Shown here in pieces: positions 36,718 through 45,579 of a DNA stretch of 64,000 nucleotides. The stretch's first letter is position 1. The number at the start of each line of letters is the position of its first letter. The position numbers and the translations under genes are program-made. Below the pieces are notes generated by a model. That model searched no databases and had not been told where the DNA came from. It worked only from the letters and a program-made list of their open reading frames with translations. Source of the stretch: an uncultured bacterium (GTDB taxonomy: Bacteria; Planctomycetota; UBA1135; GCA-002686595); the NCBI GenBank assembly GCA_902826945.1, contig CADEGS010000005.1, forward strand, positions 9,785 to 73,784, read 5' to 3'.

Positions 36718-38637
36718 GTGCGCCGCTCGTTCCGACCCCTGCTCGCGCTGGCGCTCCTCCTGGCCGGCGCGTCCGCCCCGCTCGCCCAGCGCGAGGCGGG
36801 CGGCCTGCCGCCCTCGCGCGACCCGCGGCTGGCGCGCCGGCTGGCGCGCGCCGTCCCGCTGCGGCGCCTCGAGCCGCCCGACGTCGCCTGGCTGCGCGCC
36901 GAGGACGCGGCGCGCGAGAAGGGCGCCCCGCTGCGCTACGGCGTCGTGCAGCCGCTGGCGGACTCGTGCGGGGACGCGGGGCTGTGGGAGCCGCTGCCCG
37001 ACGGCGGCCGCGTGTGGCGCCTGCGCGTGAGCTCGCCGGGCGCGCTCTCGCTCGGCCTCGTGCTGCGCCGCTTCCAGCTCCCGCCGGGCGGCGAGCTCTA
37101 CGTCTCCGACGGCGCGGGGAGCGTCGTGCGCGGCGCGTACACCTCCGACCACCACCTGCCCGGCGGCGGCTTCGCGGTGCAGCCGGTGCCGGGCGACACG
37201 CTCGCCCTCGAACTGCGCGAGCCGCCCGGGGCCGCGCCTGCGGAGGTCGTCCTGGCGGGCGTCGTGCACGACTACGCGGGCGTGCTCGACGGCCTCGAGC
37301 GCGCCGCGGCCGGCGCGGGCGGCGGGGGGAGCTGCGAGGTCGACGTCGCCTGCCCCGAGGGCGCCGGCTGGCAGGACGCGTCCGACGCCGTCGTGCGCAT
37401 CCTCGCGGGCGGCTTCCTGTGCAGCGGCGCGCTCGTCGCGAACACCTCCGGCGACGGCGCCCAGCTGCTCCTGACCGCCGAGCACTGCGGCGACCTCGAG
37501 CGCGCGGTCTTCTTCTTCCGCTACCAGCGCGCGGAGTGCGGCGCGGGCGACCCGGGCGCGGCGGGCACGGTGCAGGGCTCGGTCGCGCTCGCGCGCAGCG
37601 CCGCGCTCGACGTGCAGCTCGTGCGGCTGACGGAGCCGATCCCGCCCGCCTACGGCGCCTACCTCGCGGGCTGGGACCGCTCGGGAACGGTGCCCCCCGC
37701 CACGCGCACGATCCACCATCCCGGCGGCGGGCCGAAGCGCATCAGCTTCGACGACGACCCGCCGCGGCGCTCGGGCGTGCGCTGGCGCGTGCGCCGGTGG
37801 GAGCGCGGCGTGACCGAGCCCGGCTCGTCGGGCGCGCCGCTCTTCACGCCGGAGGGCGCGCTGATCGGTCAGCTCTGCTGCGGGCTGGCGACGTGCTCGT
37901 ACCCCCACGACGACGACTTCGGGCGCCTGGACGCGGCCTGGACCCTGCTCGCGCCCTGGCTGGATCCGGCGCGGAGCGGCGCCGCGCGCTGCCCGGGGAG
38001 GCGCCTGGCCGCGGCGCCCTCGCCGCTCGCGATCGAGCGCGTCGAGCCGGCGTCGCAGGTCGCGCTCGTGCCGGGCCGCGCGCAGACCGTGACCCTGCGC
38101 GGGAGCGGCTTCGCGCCCGACGCGCAGGTGCTCGCCGGCGGCGTGGCGCTCGCGCGCGAGCGCTTCACGGTGGTGGACGAGCGCACGATCACGCTCGACC
38201 TGCCGCAGCTCGCGGCGCTGGGCCGCCACGCGCTGCGCGTCCGCTCCGGCGGAGAGGACGCGAGCGCGGAGGTCGAGATCGTGGCGCCCGCCGTCCCGGT
38301 GCTCGAGGTCGGCGACGGCGAGCCCGCGCCGGCGAACCGCGTGCGCGCGGGGGACGGGCTCGCGCTCGTGCTCGGCGGCCCGCCGGGGCAGGCGCAGGTC
38401 GTCGTGTTCTCGCTCTCCGATCGGCCGAGCGTCGCGCCGGGAGTCGCGCTGTGCCTGGGGGACGGGTTCACCGACCTCGGGCTCGCCTGCGCCGCCGACG
38501 TCGGCCCCGCCGGCTGGAGCGCGCTGCACCTGCCGCTGCCGCCGCTCGCGCTCGAGCTGTTCCTGCAGAGCCTCGCCGTCGGAGCGGGCCTGCCGCTCGC
38601 CTCCAGCGGCTGCCAGTCGGTCGCGGTCGTGCCGTGA
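36718..38637 (+). CDS. Secreted trypsin-like serine protease (lysyl endopeptidase-like) with IPT/TIG-like tail
   Basis: A 639-residue exported protein. A signal peptide (RRSFRPLLALALLLAGASAPLAQ) follows the GTG start. After a pro-region and a beta-rich domain (FQLPPGGELYVSD), the S1 protease domain shows His256 in LTAEHC, Asp298 in LDVQLVRL and Ser371 in GSSGAPL, the pattern of lysyl endopeptidases (TAxHC, GSSG). Residues about 440-530 look like an IPT/TIG domain (LRGSGFAPDAQVLAGG), and a further beta domain ends the protein. It is paralogous to the next gene over its full length, so a tandem duplication is likely. The target is unknown; the location is periplasmic or extracellular. Confidence 0.85.
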   Translation: MRRSFRPLLALALLLAGASAPLAQREAGGLPPSRDPRLARRLARAVPLRRLEPPDVAWLRAEDAAREKGAPLRYGVVQPLADSCGDAGLWEPLPDGGRVWRLRVSSPGALSLGLVLRRFQLPPGGELYVSDGAGSVVRGAYTSDHHLPGGGFAVQPVPGDTLALELREPPGAAPAEVVLAGVVHDYAGVLDGLERAAAGAGGGGSCEVDVACPEGAGWQDASDAVVRILAGGFLCSGALVANTSGDGAQLLLTAEHCGDLERAVFFFRYQRAECGAGDPGAAGTVQGSVALARSAALDVQLVRLTEPIPPAYGAYLAGWDRSGTVPPATRTIHHPGGGPKRISFDDDPPRRSGVRWRVRRWERGVTEPGSSGAPLFTPEGALIGQLCCGLATCSYPHDDDFGRLDAAWTLLAPWLDPARSGAARCPGRRLAAAPSPLAIERVEPASQVALVPGRAQTVTLRGSGFAPDAQVLAGGVALARERFTVVDERTITLDLPQLAALGRHALRVRSGGEDASAEVEIVAPAVPVLEVGDGEPAPANRVRAGDGLALVLGGPPGQAQVVVFSLSDRPSVAPGVALCLGDGFTDLGLACAADVGPAGWSALHLPLPPLALELFLQSLAVGAGLPLASSGCQSVAVVP

Positions 38638-38728
38638 GCCGAGGCGCCCGACGGGCTCCCCGACGTGCCTCCTCGAAGGCAGAGGCCGACCCACCGAGCG
38701 CTCTCCCGCGGGCCCCGGCGTGCGGTGG

Positions 38729-38734
38729 TAGACT
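38729..38734 (+). promoter_or_regulatory. -10-like TAGACT before the second protease
   Basis: TAGACT lies 112 nt before the ATG at 38847 in the 209 bp gap between the paralogous proteases. Leader length would be about 105 nt. No -35 is visible. Confidence 0.3.
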
Positions 38735-38846
38735 TCCCAGTCCGCTCCGCCCCGGCCCCCGCCGGGGCAACGCGCCGCCCCCCTCCGATGGCTCGGGGGC
38801 CTTCCAAGGCGAGCTTCCGGGCCAGGTGACGACCGAGAGACTCCCC

Positions 38847-40727
38847 ATGACCGTTCCGCTGCGGACCCTGCTCCTCCCGCTCCTCGGAGCGCTGCTCCCG
38901 ACCCTCGCCGCCGCCCAGACCGAGCACGGCGGCCGGCCCGTGTCCGAGCGCGCGCTGCTCGTCCGGCCGGTGCCCACGCTGGAGCTGCCGCCGGTCGACG
39001 CCGCGGCCCTGCGCGCCGAGGACGAGCGCCGCGGCAAGACCGGCGGGCTGCGCTTCGGCGAGGTGCTGCCGGTGGACCTGTCGCTCGCGAGCGGCGGCGC
39101 GTGGGAGGAGCTGGCGGACGGCGGGCGCGTGTGGCGCGCGCGCGTCCACTCGCCGGGAGCGTACTCGCTGAGCCTGATGTTCTCGCGCTTCCAGCTCCCG
39201 CCCGAGGGCGAGCTGTTCGTCTACGACGACCGGCGCGCGGTCGTGCGCGGCGCGTACACGTCCCTGAACCAGACCCCCGAGGGCGGCTTCGCCATCCAGC
39301 CGATCCCCGGCGACGCGCTGACGCTCGAGTACCACGTGCCGGCGGGGTCGAGCGGCCTGGGCGAGCTCGCGCTGCAGGCGGTCGTCCACGACTACGTGGA
39401 CATCACGCGCCAGCTCGGCGCGGGCGTCTGCAACCTGGACGTCGCCTGCGCGCCGGCCCTGGAGCTCCAGATCCGCGCGACGGTCCGCACGCTGGCCGCG
39501 GGCGTCGCCTGCACGGCCGTGCTGCTGAACAGCACGGCGAACGACGGCACGCAGCTCCTGCTCTGCTCGGAGCACTGCGGGGACCTGACCAACGCGGTGT
39601 TCCTGTTCCAGTTCCAGCGCCAGAGCTGCGGCGACGGCCCGGCGCCGACGAACCTCACGGTGCAGGGCTCCAAGACGCTGGTGAAGAACGCGGCGATGGA
39701 CTACCAGCTCGTGCGCGTCCGGCCGCAGATCCCGGCGACGCACGCGCCGTACCTGGCCGGCTGGAGCCGCTCGACCACGCCGCCGCCGTTCTCGTTCGGG
39801 ATCCACCATCCCCAGGGCGATCCGAAGGCCGTGTGCGTGGACCTCGACCCGCCGACGATCTTCGGCGGTCGCTGGCGCATCGGGCAGTGGGAGGTGGGAA
39901 CGACCGAGGGCGGCTCGTCGGGCTCGGGCCTGTTCGACCCGGCGGGGCTCCTGATCGGGACGCTGGAGGGCGGCTTCGCGACCTGCGCCGACCCGAGCGA
40001 CGACCGCTACGTCCGCATGGACGTCATGTGGACGGGGCTGGCGCCCTTCCTCGACCCGCTCGGCACGGGCGCGACGTCGGTCGTCGGCTACGACCCGCTG
40101 ACGCAGCCCGTCCTGCCGCTGGCGGCCACCGCGACGGCGCCGGCGCAGGTGCCGGTCCTGCAGGTGGGCCCGGGCCGCGACGTGAACGTGCTCGGCACCG
40201 GCTTCGACGGGCAGACGACGCTCGCGCTCGACGGCGTGCCGGTGCCCGCCGCGAGCTACGGCTGGGTGAACCCGCAGACGATCGAGGTCGATCTGCCGCA
40301 GGTGGCCGCGACCGGCACGCACACGCTGATGCTCACGAAGGGCATGGAGACGGCCAGCCTGCCCTTCGAGGTCGTGCCCGTCCCCGGACCGGCTCCGGTG
40401 ATCCAGGTCGGCACGGGCGTGGCGGGCAACCAGGTCGTGCTCGACGTGCCCTGGCTGCTGGCGGCGCAGCCGAACGAGCTCCTGCTCGTGACCTACTCGA
40501 CCTCGCCCACGCCGAGCAGCATCCCGGTGTGGACGGTGCCCTACGGCAACCAGTTCACCCAGCTGGAGATCCTCGGCTTCTTCACGATGCCGGCGGGCGG
40601 CGTCCTGACGTTCAACACCCAGACGACGGGCTTCTTCCAGGTCAACATCTACGCGGGCGCGACGCTCCTGAACGGCGTCTACCCGGCGCTGCAGAGCAAC
40701 CTGGCGCACTTCTTCGTCTTCCTGTAG
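38847..40727 (+). CDS. Secreted trypsin-like serine protease with IPT/TIG-like domain, tandem paralogue
   Basis: A 626-residue exported protease with signal peptide TVPLRTLLLPLLGALLPTLAAAQ. The layout matches the preceding gene: beta-rich N-domain (FQLPPEGELFVYDD), protease domain with His243 in CSEHC, Asp285 in MDYQLVRV and Ser358 in GGSSGSGLF, then IPT/TIG-like repeat (VLGTGFDGQTTLALDG) and a C-terminal beta domain (FFQVNIYAG). The His motif is SEHC rather than TAEHC, and the residue after GSSGS is Gly rather than Pro, so the active-site surroundings differ from its paralogue; the triad itself is complete. Specificity is not predicted. Confidence 0.86.
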   Translation: MTVPLRTLLLPLLGALLPTLAAAQTEHGGRPVSERALLVRPVPTLELPPVDAAALRAEDERRGKTGGLRFGEVLPVDLSLASGGAWEELADGGRVWRARVHSPGAYSLSLMFSRFQLPPEGELFVYDDRRAVVRGAYTSLNQTPEGGFAIQPIPGDALTLEYHVPAGSSGLGELALQAVVHDYVDITRQLGAGVCNLDVACAPALELQIRATVRTLAAGVACTAVLLNSTANDGTQLLLCSEHCGDLTNAVFLFQFQRQSCGDGPAPTNLTVQGSKTLVKNAAMDYQLVRVRPQIPATHAPYLAGWSRSTTPPPFSFGIHHPQGDPKAVCVDLDPPTIFGGRWRIGQWEVGTTEGGSSGSGLFDPAGLLIGTLEGGFATCADPSDDRYVRMDVMWTGLAPFLDPLGTGATSVVGYDPLTQPVLPLAATATAPAQVPVLQVGPGRDVNVLGTGFDGQTTLALDGVPVPAASYGWVNPQTIEVDLPQVAATGTHTLMLTKGMETASLPFEVVPVPGPAPVIQVGTGVAGNQVVLDVPWLLAAQPNELLLVTYSTSPTPSSIPVWTVPYGNQFTQLEILGFFTMPAGGVLTFNTQTTGFFQVNIYAGATLLNGVYPALQSNLAHFFVFL

Positions 40728-40743
40728 GCCGCGGGACCGGCCC

Positions 40744-40756
40744 GGAAACGGATTCC
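40744..40756. promoter_or_regulatory. GGAA-N5-TTCC inverted repeat
   Basis: GGAAACGGATTCC within CGGAA...TTCCG, followed by CCCC, 127 bp before the DUF4388 gene and upstream of the sigma-28-like element. Confidence 0.35.
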
Positions 40757-40825
40757 GCCCCGCGCGCGGCGCGCGCGGGCGGGGGAGACGGCCGCGCTCG
40801 CGGCGGCGGTTCGCGGACGCCGGGG

Positions 40826-40854
40826 TCAAGCCGTCCCCGGAGCGGCTCCGATAG
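40826..40854 (+). promoter_or_regulatory. Sigma-28-like promoter TCAAG-N17-CCGATAG
   Basis: TCAAG (40826-40830) and CCGATAG (40848-40854) with 17 nt between them, 28 nt before the DUF4388 gene. It resembles the FliA pattern TAAAG...GCCGATAA but with a spacer about 2 nt longer. Confidence 0.4.
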
Positions 40855-40882
40855 CCCCTCGTGCGCTCCCCGGCGCACGAGC

Positions 40883-41857
40883 ATGCCCTCTCCCCACGAA
40901 GCACAGCCGGAGTCCGCCCTGCGCGAGCTGGCCAACCTGGTGGCCGAGAGCCGCGAGCTGGCGCGACGCCTGGACGCGCTCGCCATCGAGCCCGGCGCGG
41001 CGCCCTTCCTCTTCCGCCAGCTCGGCCAGTCGCTCGCCGTGCTCGACGCGTCCGTGCGCGCGGCGCGCGAGCGCGTGCAGGGCGGCGCGCAGCCGAGCGG
41101 CGGCTTCCTGGGCCGCCTGAAGCGCTCGCTGCGGGGCGGCTCGCGGCGCGAGGAGGAGAAGTGCGACGAGGGGCTGCAGGGCAACTCGTGGACGATCGCG
41201 ATCCCCGAGCTGATCGGCTTCCTCTCGAACACGCGCAAGACGGGCGCGCTGTGGGTGCACGCGCCGGGCGAGACGTTCCTGCTGCAGATGCGCGAAGGCG
41301 TGCTGGTGCACGCGACGAGCGACAGCACGCCCGAGGGCGAGCGGCTGGGCGAGCTGCTGGTCGAGAACGGCGCGCTGACGGCCGACGAGCTCAAGGCCTT
41401 CCTGGACCAGATGCAGGCGCCGGGGATGATCGGCATCGCGCTCTTCCGCGAGAAGCGCATCCGCGAGGAGGACCTGATCGAGGCGCTGACGAACCAGGTG
41501 CAGCGCCTGTTCCATCGCATGCTGAACGCGGGCCACTGCGTGTTCCGCTTCCAGGAGGGCGCGCAGCTCCTGGCCGAGCACCACGTGCGGCTCAACGTGA
41601 TGCAGCTCCTGCTCGAGACGGCGCGCACCTTCGACGAGCGCACGAAGGACCGCACGCGCGCCGCCGCCGCCGCCGCGGGCGAGCTCGAGGCCCTGATCGA
41701 GGCGGCCTCCGCGCCGCGCGGCGAGCTCGAGCGCGCCGAGCCCGCCGTCCCGCGCGCGGGAGCCGACGGGGGAGCGAAGGAAGCCGCCGGCGCCGACGCC
41801 GAGGAAGGCGCGCGCGAGGGCGAGGAAGAGCCCGCGCTCGGCCGCTCGGCCGAGTGA
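40883..41857 (+). CDS. DUF4388 (PATAN-like) domain protein
   Basis: A 324-residue cytoplasmic protein. Residues 1-90 are helical, and about 100-245 form a DUF4388 domain (ELIGFLSNTRKTGALWVH, LLQMREGVLVHATSD, LGELLVENGALTADELKAFLDQ, LFRMLNAGHCVFRFQEG). DUF4388 proteins are found with gliding, type IV pilus and two-component systems, probably as adaptors. The C-terminal about 70 residues are Ala/Glu-rich and likely disordered. The LGELLVENGALTADEL segment also resembles the GspE N-terminal repeat of the 51861 gene. The ATG at 40883 fits the domain start and the promoter. A TCAAG-N17-CCGATAG element precedes it. Confidence 0.82.
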   Translation: MPSPHEAQPESALRELANLVAESRELARRLDALAIEPGAAPFLFRQLGQSLAVLDASVRAARERVQGGAQPSGGFLGRLKRSLRGGSRREEEKCDEGLQGNSWTIAIPELIGFLSNTRKTGALWVHAPGETFLLQMREGVLVHATSDSTPEGERLGELLVENGALTADELKAFLDQMQAPGMIGIALFREKRIREEDLIEALTNQVQRLFHRMLNAGHCVFRFQEGAQLLAEHHVRLNVMQLLLETARTFDERTKDRTRAAAAAAGELEALIEAASAPRGELERAEPAVPRAGADGGAKEAAGADAEEGAREGEEEPALGRSAE

Positions 41858-41860
41858 GGC

Positions 41861-42643
41861 CTACGCTCCCGGCACCGCCGCCGGGCGAGCGGCCCCGAAC
41901 TGCTGGCGCAGCGCGAGGTTCGACTCGAACAGCTTGACCAGGAGGTCGAGCTTGGCCTCGCGCATCTGCGCGTCGGCCGCCAGCCCCTGGACGGAGCGGT
42001 AGACCGACGCCAGCCCCGGGTCCACCTGCTTCGAGCGCGCCAGCTCCTGGATCGTCTGCTCGGAGCGCTTGAGCGACTCGTTGAGCTTCGCGATGCGCCG
42101 CTGGAAGAGGTCGATCTGGCGCTCGTACTCCGAGAGCGCGCGCTCCTTGTCGATGCTGGCGTACTGGGAGGCGGCCAGCTCGATCTCCTGGCGCAGGTCC
42201 TCCATCGCGAGCTCACCGCGCTCGGCGCGCTGGAAGATCTCCTGCAGGCCGTCGTTCAGCGGCGTGGCGGCGCCCTCGGCCTCGCGCGGGGCCTCCATGC
42301 GCCGCACGACCGCCGCGCGCACCTCGAGGCGCGCCAGCTCGCGGCGCGCCTCCTCGCGCTCGCGCAGGACCGCGGCGTGGCTCTGCTCGAGGTCGGCCAG
42401 GAAGTCGCGCTTGGAGATGCCGCGCAGGCTGCGCACCTGGCTCCCGACGAGCCGCATGAAGTCGCGGAAGGCCTGCTCGCGCACGAGCGCCGCGCGCTCC
42501 TCGTCCAGCTCCGGGGCGTGGCGGCGCAGGCTGCGCGCGAGCGCGGCCTCGAAGGCCGCCTCGAGCGGGCGGCGCCCGATCACCTTGAGCTGGCGCGCGC
42601 CGGGGCTGCCGGCGGTCTGGGCCTGGGGACGCTGGCGCCTCAT
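41861..42643 (-). CDS. Coiled-coil protein of unknown function
   Basis: A 260-residue acidic/basic helical protein with long heptad-like stretches (about residues 75-125 and 165-235). It has no signal peptide, membrane segment or recognised enzyme motif. A short positively charged N-terminus starts MRRQRPQ. I do not recognise the family. It is convergent with the DUF4388 gene (3 bp apart) and divergent from the pilin-like genes, which suggests a structural or regulatory partner of that surface apparatus. TATACT lies 41 nt upstream of its ATG. The longer reading frame to 42859 was rejected because its N-terminal extension is Arg/Gly/Pro-rich and would include the -10 element. Confidence 0.65.
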   Translation of the reverse strand: MRRQRPQAQTAGSPGARQLKVIGRRPLEAAFEAALARSLRRHAPELDEERAALVREQAFRDFMRLVGSQVRSLRGISKRDFLADLEQSHAAVLREREEARRELARLEVRAAVVRRMEAPREAEGAATPLNDGLQEIFQRAERGELAMEDLRQEIELAASQYASIDKERALSEYERQIDLFQRRIAKLNESLKRSEQTIQELARSKQVDPGLASVYRSVQGLAADAQMREAKLDLLVKLFESNLALRQQFGAARPAAVPGA

Positions 42644-42684
42644 GGGGAGTGCTCCGGCCCCGTCGCGGGTCGCGGACGCCCCAA

Positions 42685-42690
42685 AGTATA
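42685..42690 (-). promoter_or_regulatory. -10-like TATACT of the coiled-coil gene
   Basis: TATACT on the minus strand (42690-42685), 41 nt before the ATG at 42643; the best -10 match in this interval. No -35 recognised. Confidence 0.4.
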
Positions 42691-42790
42691 GGCCCTCCAG
42701 ACGCGCGCGTCGGACGCGCGCGCGCGCGCCGCGCCGCAGGGCCCGCCACGCGCCGTCGCCGCGCGCACGCCATCGAAGTCGCAAGTGAGC

Positions 42791-42807
42791 GCGGAAGGGT
42801 TTTCCGC
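42791..42807. promoter_or_regulatory. GCGGAA-N5-TTCCGC inverted repeat
   Basis: A 6 bp stem around GGGTT containing GGAA-N5-TTCC, about 200 bp before the first pilin-like gene. Third copy of the shared intergenic motif. Confidence 0.35.
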
Positions 42808-43006
42808 CGCTCGGCCCGGGCGCGGGCGCGGAACGGCGTGGGCCGCCGCTGGGCCGCACCTGTCAGAAGAGCGGAGGCGGGCTCACGGCTCCGCGCCGCG
42901 ACGACCGAAAGGGACGCCGGTTAGCTCCCGGTCATCCCTCTCCGCACGGCGCGCGCCGCCCCCGGCGCGTGCGCCGGCGGACGGATGGGCGGGGGAGCGC
43001 AGCCCC

Positions 43007-43699
43007 ATGCACGCAACACCTCGGAGCACGTCCGCCGCCGCGCGTCGCCGCGCGCGCGGGACGACCATCGTCGAGCTGATGGTCGTGTTCTCGGTGATGC
43101 TCGTCGCCGTCAGCATCTTCTACCAGATGGTGCTCTCGACGAAGCGGCTGCGCATCCTCAACCACGAGAACGCGGTGGCGATCGAGGCCGCGCGCGCGGT
43201 CGTCGAGCGCATGCGCAACGAGGACTTCGAGCAGGTCTTCGCGCTCTACAACGCCGACCCGACGGACGATCCCGCCGGGCCGGGCACCGCGCCGGGGCAC
43301 CGCTTCCCGGTGGAGAGCCTCGACCCGCTGCCCGCGGCGGCCGACGGCTGCGTGGGCGAGGTCGAGCTGCCGGCCGAGCTCGTCGAGCCTCCGCCGGCGG
43401 GCGGCGGCGGCGCGGGCCCGCAGATCGGCGGCCTGGTCGGCGGCGCCCTCGGCGGGGGCGGCGGCGGAGCGGGCCTGGGCGGCGCCGCGGCCGTGCCGGA
43501 GTGGCAGGTGCGCGAGGACTTCGTCGACGCGCGCCTGGGCATGCCGCGCGACCTGAACGGCGACAGCGTGATCGACCAGCTCGACCACTCGCAGGACTAC
43601 CTGATCCTGCCCGTGCGCGTCCGCATGCGCTGGCAGGGCGTCTTCGGCGAGCGGACGCTCGACCTCTACACGATGGTCGGCGAGTTCCGGAGGTCGTGA
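43007..43699 (+). CDS. Type IV pilin/pseudopilin-like protein with Gly-rich insert
   Basis: A 230-residue protein with a class III prepilin signal: a basic leader (AARRRARG), cleavage after Gly, then TTIVELMVVFSVMLVAVSIFYQM, with Glu at position 5 of the mature chain. The pilin-like helix runs to about residue 70. Residues about 125-165 are a Gly/Ala-rich linker (GGLVGGALGGGGGGAG), unusual for a pilin, and a beta-rich C-terminus follows. It probably works as a minor pilin or type II secretion pseudopilin. GGGGGAG lies about 10 nt before the ATG. The next pilin-like gene begins 3 bp after its stop. No assembly ATPase or prepilin peptidase is in the window. Confidence 0.8.
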   Translation: MHATPRSTSAAARRRARGTTIVELMVVFSVMLVAVSIFYQMVLSTKRLRILNHENAVAIEAARAVVERMRNEDFEQVFALYNADPTDDPAGPGTAPGHRFPVESLDPLPAAADGCVGEVELPAELVEPPPAGGGGAGPQIGGLVGGALGGGGGGAGLGGAAAVPEWQVREDFVDARLGMPRDLNGDSVIDQLDHSQDYLILPVRVRMRWQGVFGERTLDLYTMVGEFRRS

Positions 43700-43702
43700 G
43701 CG

Positions 43703-44290
43703 ATGACCCCCCGGCGCTCCGGCTTCAGCCTGGTGGAGATGATGATCGCCCTGGTGCTCCTGGGCATCGTCGTGACCAAGCTGACGATCGTGATCGGCGA
43801 GGCGCGCGACTCGTTCGGCCGCGAGAGCGCGCGCATGTCGATCGAGGACCGCGCGCTGTACGTGCTGGACCAGATCGCCTACGCGGTGATGGGGTCCGAC
43901 CGCGACACGCTCACGCCCGACCCCTCGCTGCCGACCTTCACGTCGAAGCTGCGCTACCAGATCAGCATGGGCGTCGAGGACGGCCAGGTCGTCTGGAGCG
44001 AGCCCGAGGTGATCGGCCTGACCGAGGACGGACGCTCGGTCTACTGGGCGCAGAACGAGGGCGAGGAGGACCAGCGCCTGGTGACGTGGGCCAACAACGT
44101 CAGCCAGCTCCTGGAGAGGGAGTTCTTGAACGGCACGGACGACAACGAGAACGGGCTGATGGACGAGAACGGCCTGAACTTCGTGATCGACCGCGACAGC
44201 GTGACGATCCGCCTGACCCTGGTCGGCGAGGACTCGGAGGGCGAGACGATCCGCCATACCGTGGAGACGACGGTGACGTGTCGCAACTGA
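43703..44290 (+). CDS. Prepilin-type N-terminal cleavage/methylation protein
   Basis: A 195-residue protein with a textbook prepilin signal, RRSGFSLVEMMIALVLLGIVV: cleavage after Gly, Phe1, Glu5. The C-terminal part is acidic (DDNENGLMDENGL), with an EF-hand-like DxNxNG stretch that could bind calcium as in GspG-type pseudopilins. It directly follows the first pilin-like gene (3 bp), and its last 13 bp overlap the HEAT-repeat gene. Pseudopilin of a type II secretion or pilus system is the best call. Confidence 0.86.
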   Translation: MTPRRSGFSLVEMMIALVLLGIVVTKLTIVIGEARDSFGRESARMSIEDRALYVLDQIAYAVMGSDRDTLTPDPSLPTFTSKLRYQISMGVEDGQVVWSEPEVIGLTEDGRSVYWAQNEGEEDQRLVTWANNVSQLLEREFLNGTDDNENGLMDENGLNFVIDRDSVTIRLTLVGEDSEGETIRHTVETTVTCRN

Positions 44291-45552
44291 GCACGCACCG
44301 CCCGGCCGCGCTCGCGTGCGCGCTCGCGCTGCTGGCGGGCCCGGCCCGCGGGCAGGCGCACGTCCCGCCGCGCGCCCTCGAGCGCGAGGCGGGCCTGGCG
44401 CGCGCCCTGCAGGGCGACCCGCGCACGCTGCGCGAGCGCCTCGAGCGGCTCGAGCCGCGCCCGGTCGCGGGCTTGCTCGCGCTGGCGCTCGGCCGCAGGC
44501 TGCCCGGCTCCGGGGATGCGACGCTCCCCGCCGACGAGGTCGCCGCCAGCGCCTTCGAGGTGCTGCGCGGGACGGGCTTCCGCCCGCTCCAGCCGCACCT
44601 GCTCGAGCTCGCCGACGAGCCCGCGAGCTGGGTCGAGCGCTCCGTCGCGATGAGCCTGCTGGAGGGCGCGAGGCAGCCGGAGGCCGTGCACGTCCTGATC
44701 GCGCTCGGGACGGCCCCGGACGGCTCGCCGGCGCCGCGCGCGGCGCGCGAGCGCTACGCCGCCACGCTGCGGCGCGTGCTCGCCAACGACGCGCACAACG
44801 TGGAGGCGTTGCAGGCCGTGCTGGCGCGCGTGCCGGCGGGCCTGGTCACGACCACGCTGGACGCGCTGGACGACCAGCCGCCGCAGGCGGTCCTGGCCGT
44901 CGTCGCCGCCACGCTCGGGCGCGTGACCGCGCTCGACTCGCTGCTGCTCGTCTACGCCGTGCGCCACGCCGGACGCGCGCAGCCGCCCTTCGCGGCGGAG
45001 GTGCACGAGCGCGTGCGCGCCTACCTCTCCAACGCCGATCCGGGGCTGCGCACGCTGGCGGCGCAGGCCTGCGGCGCCTTGCGCGACGACGAGGCGGTGC
45101 CGGACCTGATCGACCTGCTCGACGGCTCGCAGCCGGAGGCGCGCGCCGCGGCGCGCCAGGCGCTGGTCGCGATCACCGGCCTGGGCTTCCCGGAGAGCGC
45201 GGAGGCCTGGGAGCGCTGGTTCCAGGGCGAGCTCGAGTGGTGGCGCGCGGGCGCGCCGGAAGCGCTCGAGCGGCTGCGCTCGGGCCAGCCGAGCGAGGCC
45301 TCGGCCGCGTTGAACGAGCTGGCGGCGCACCGTCTCTACCAGGGCCAGCTCGCCCACGCCCTGGGCGAGATGCTGCCCGGCCTGCCGGAGGCGCGCGCCC
45401 TGGCGGTGTGCGGCGTGCTGCTCCACCTGCGCACGCCGCTCGCGCGCGAGGCGCTCGCGCGCGGGGAACGCCACCCGTCCGAGGCGGTGCGCGAGCGGGC
45501 GGCCACGGCGCTCGAAGCGCTCGGGCGGCCCCCTCCCGGGAGGCCGCGGTGA
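44278..45552 (+). CDS. Exported HEAT-repeat protein
   Basis: A 424-residue protein starting with GTG (44278), overlapping the pseudopilin gene by 13 bp in another frame. An N-terminal hydrophobic segment (AALACALALLAGPARGQ) looks like a signal peptide, so it is probably periplasmic. Repeated helical pairs with the HEAT pattern follow, for example LRTLAAQACGALRDDEAVPDLIDLLDG and a second set near EAVRERAATALEAL. No enzyme motif is seen. Such proteins are scaffolds; operon position suggests a link to the pilin-like proteins. Confidence 0.75.
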   Translation: MSQLSTHRPAALACALALLAGPARGQAHVPPRALEREAGLARALQGDPRTLRERLERLEPRPVAGLLALALGRRLPGSGDATLPADEVAASAFEVLRGTGFRPLQPHLLELADEPASWVERSVAMSLLEGARQPEAVHVLIALGTAPDGSPAPRAARERYAATLRRVLANDAHNVEALQAVLARVPAGLVTTTLDALDDQPPQAVLAVVAATLGRVTALDSLLLVYAVRHAGRAQPPFAAEVHERVRAYLSNADPGLRTLAAQACGALRDDEAVPDLIDLLDGSQPEARAAARQALVAITGLGFPESAEAWERWFQGELEWWRAGAPEALERLRSGQPSEASAALNELAAHRLYQGQLAHALGEMLPGLPEARALAVCGVLLHLRTPLAREALARGERHPSEAVRERAATALEALGRPPPGRPR

Positions 45553-45579
45553 CGCGCGGGCGCCGGATGGCCCTGGCCC

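Larger units (their letters stand above)
42644..43006. other. Intergenic region between coiled-coil and pilin-like genes
   Basis: This 363 bp stretch holds the divergent promoters but no gene I can support. Visible elements are TATACT for the minus-strand gene (42690-42685), a CG-alternating run (about 42700-42732), GCGGAA-gggtt-TTCCGC (42791-42807), and TCACG-N17-CCGAAAG (42883-42911), which resembles the TCAAG...CCGATAG element. CCGAAAGGGA followed by GGTT recurs upstream of the HAMP/kinase genes at 45601. Confidence 0.5.

Noticed and set aside
34632..38846. N-terminal part of a 2031-codon plus-strand frame running into the second protease
   Set aside because: Only the section from 38847 encodes a recognisable protein with signal peptide; the rest is shadow of ATP-grasp paralogue C, the FkbM gene and the first protease.
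42764..42950. Possible cyclic di-GMP (GEMM) riboswitch before the pilin-like genes
   Set aside because: A CCGAAAGGGACGC segment is present, but the flanking conserved GEMM sequences and pairing (GCAAAGCC and the second receptor arm) are missing.
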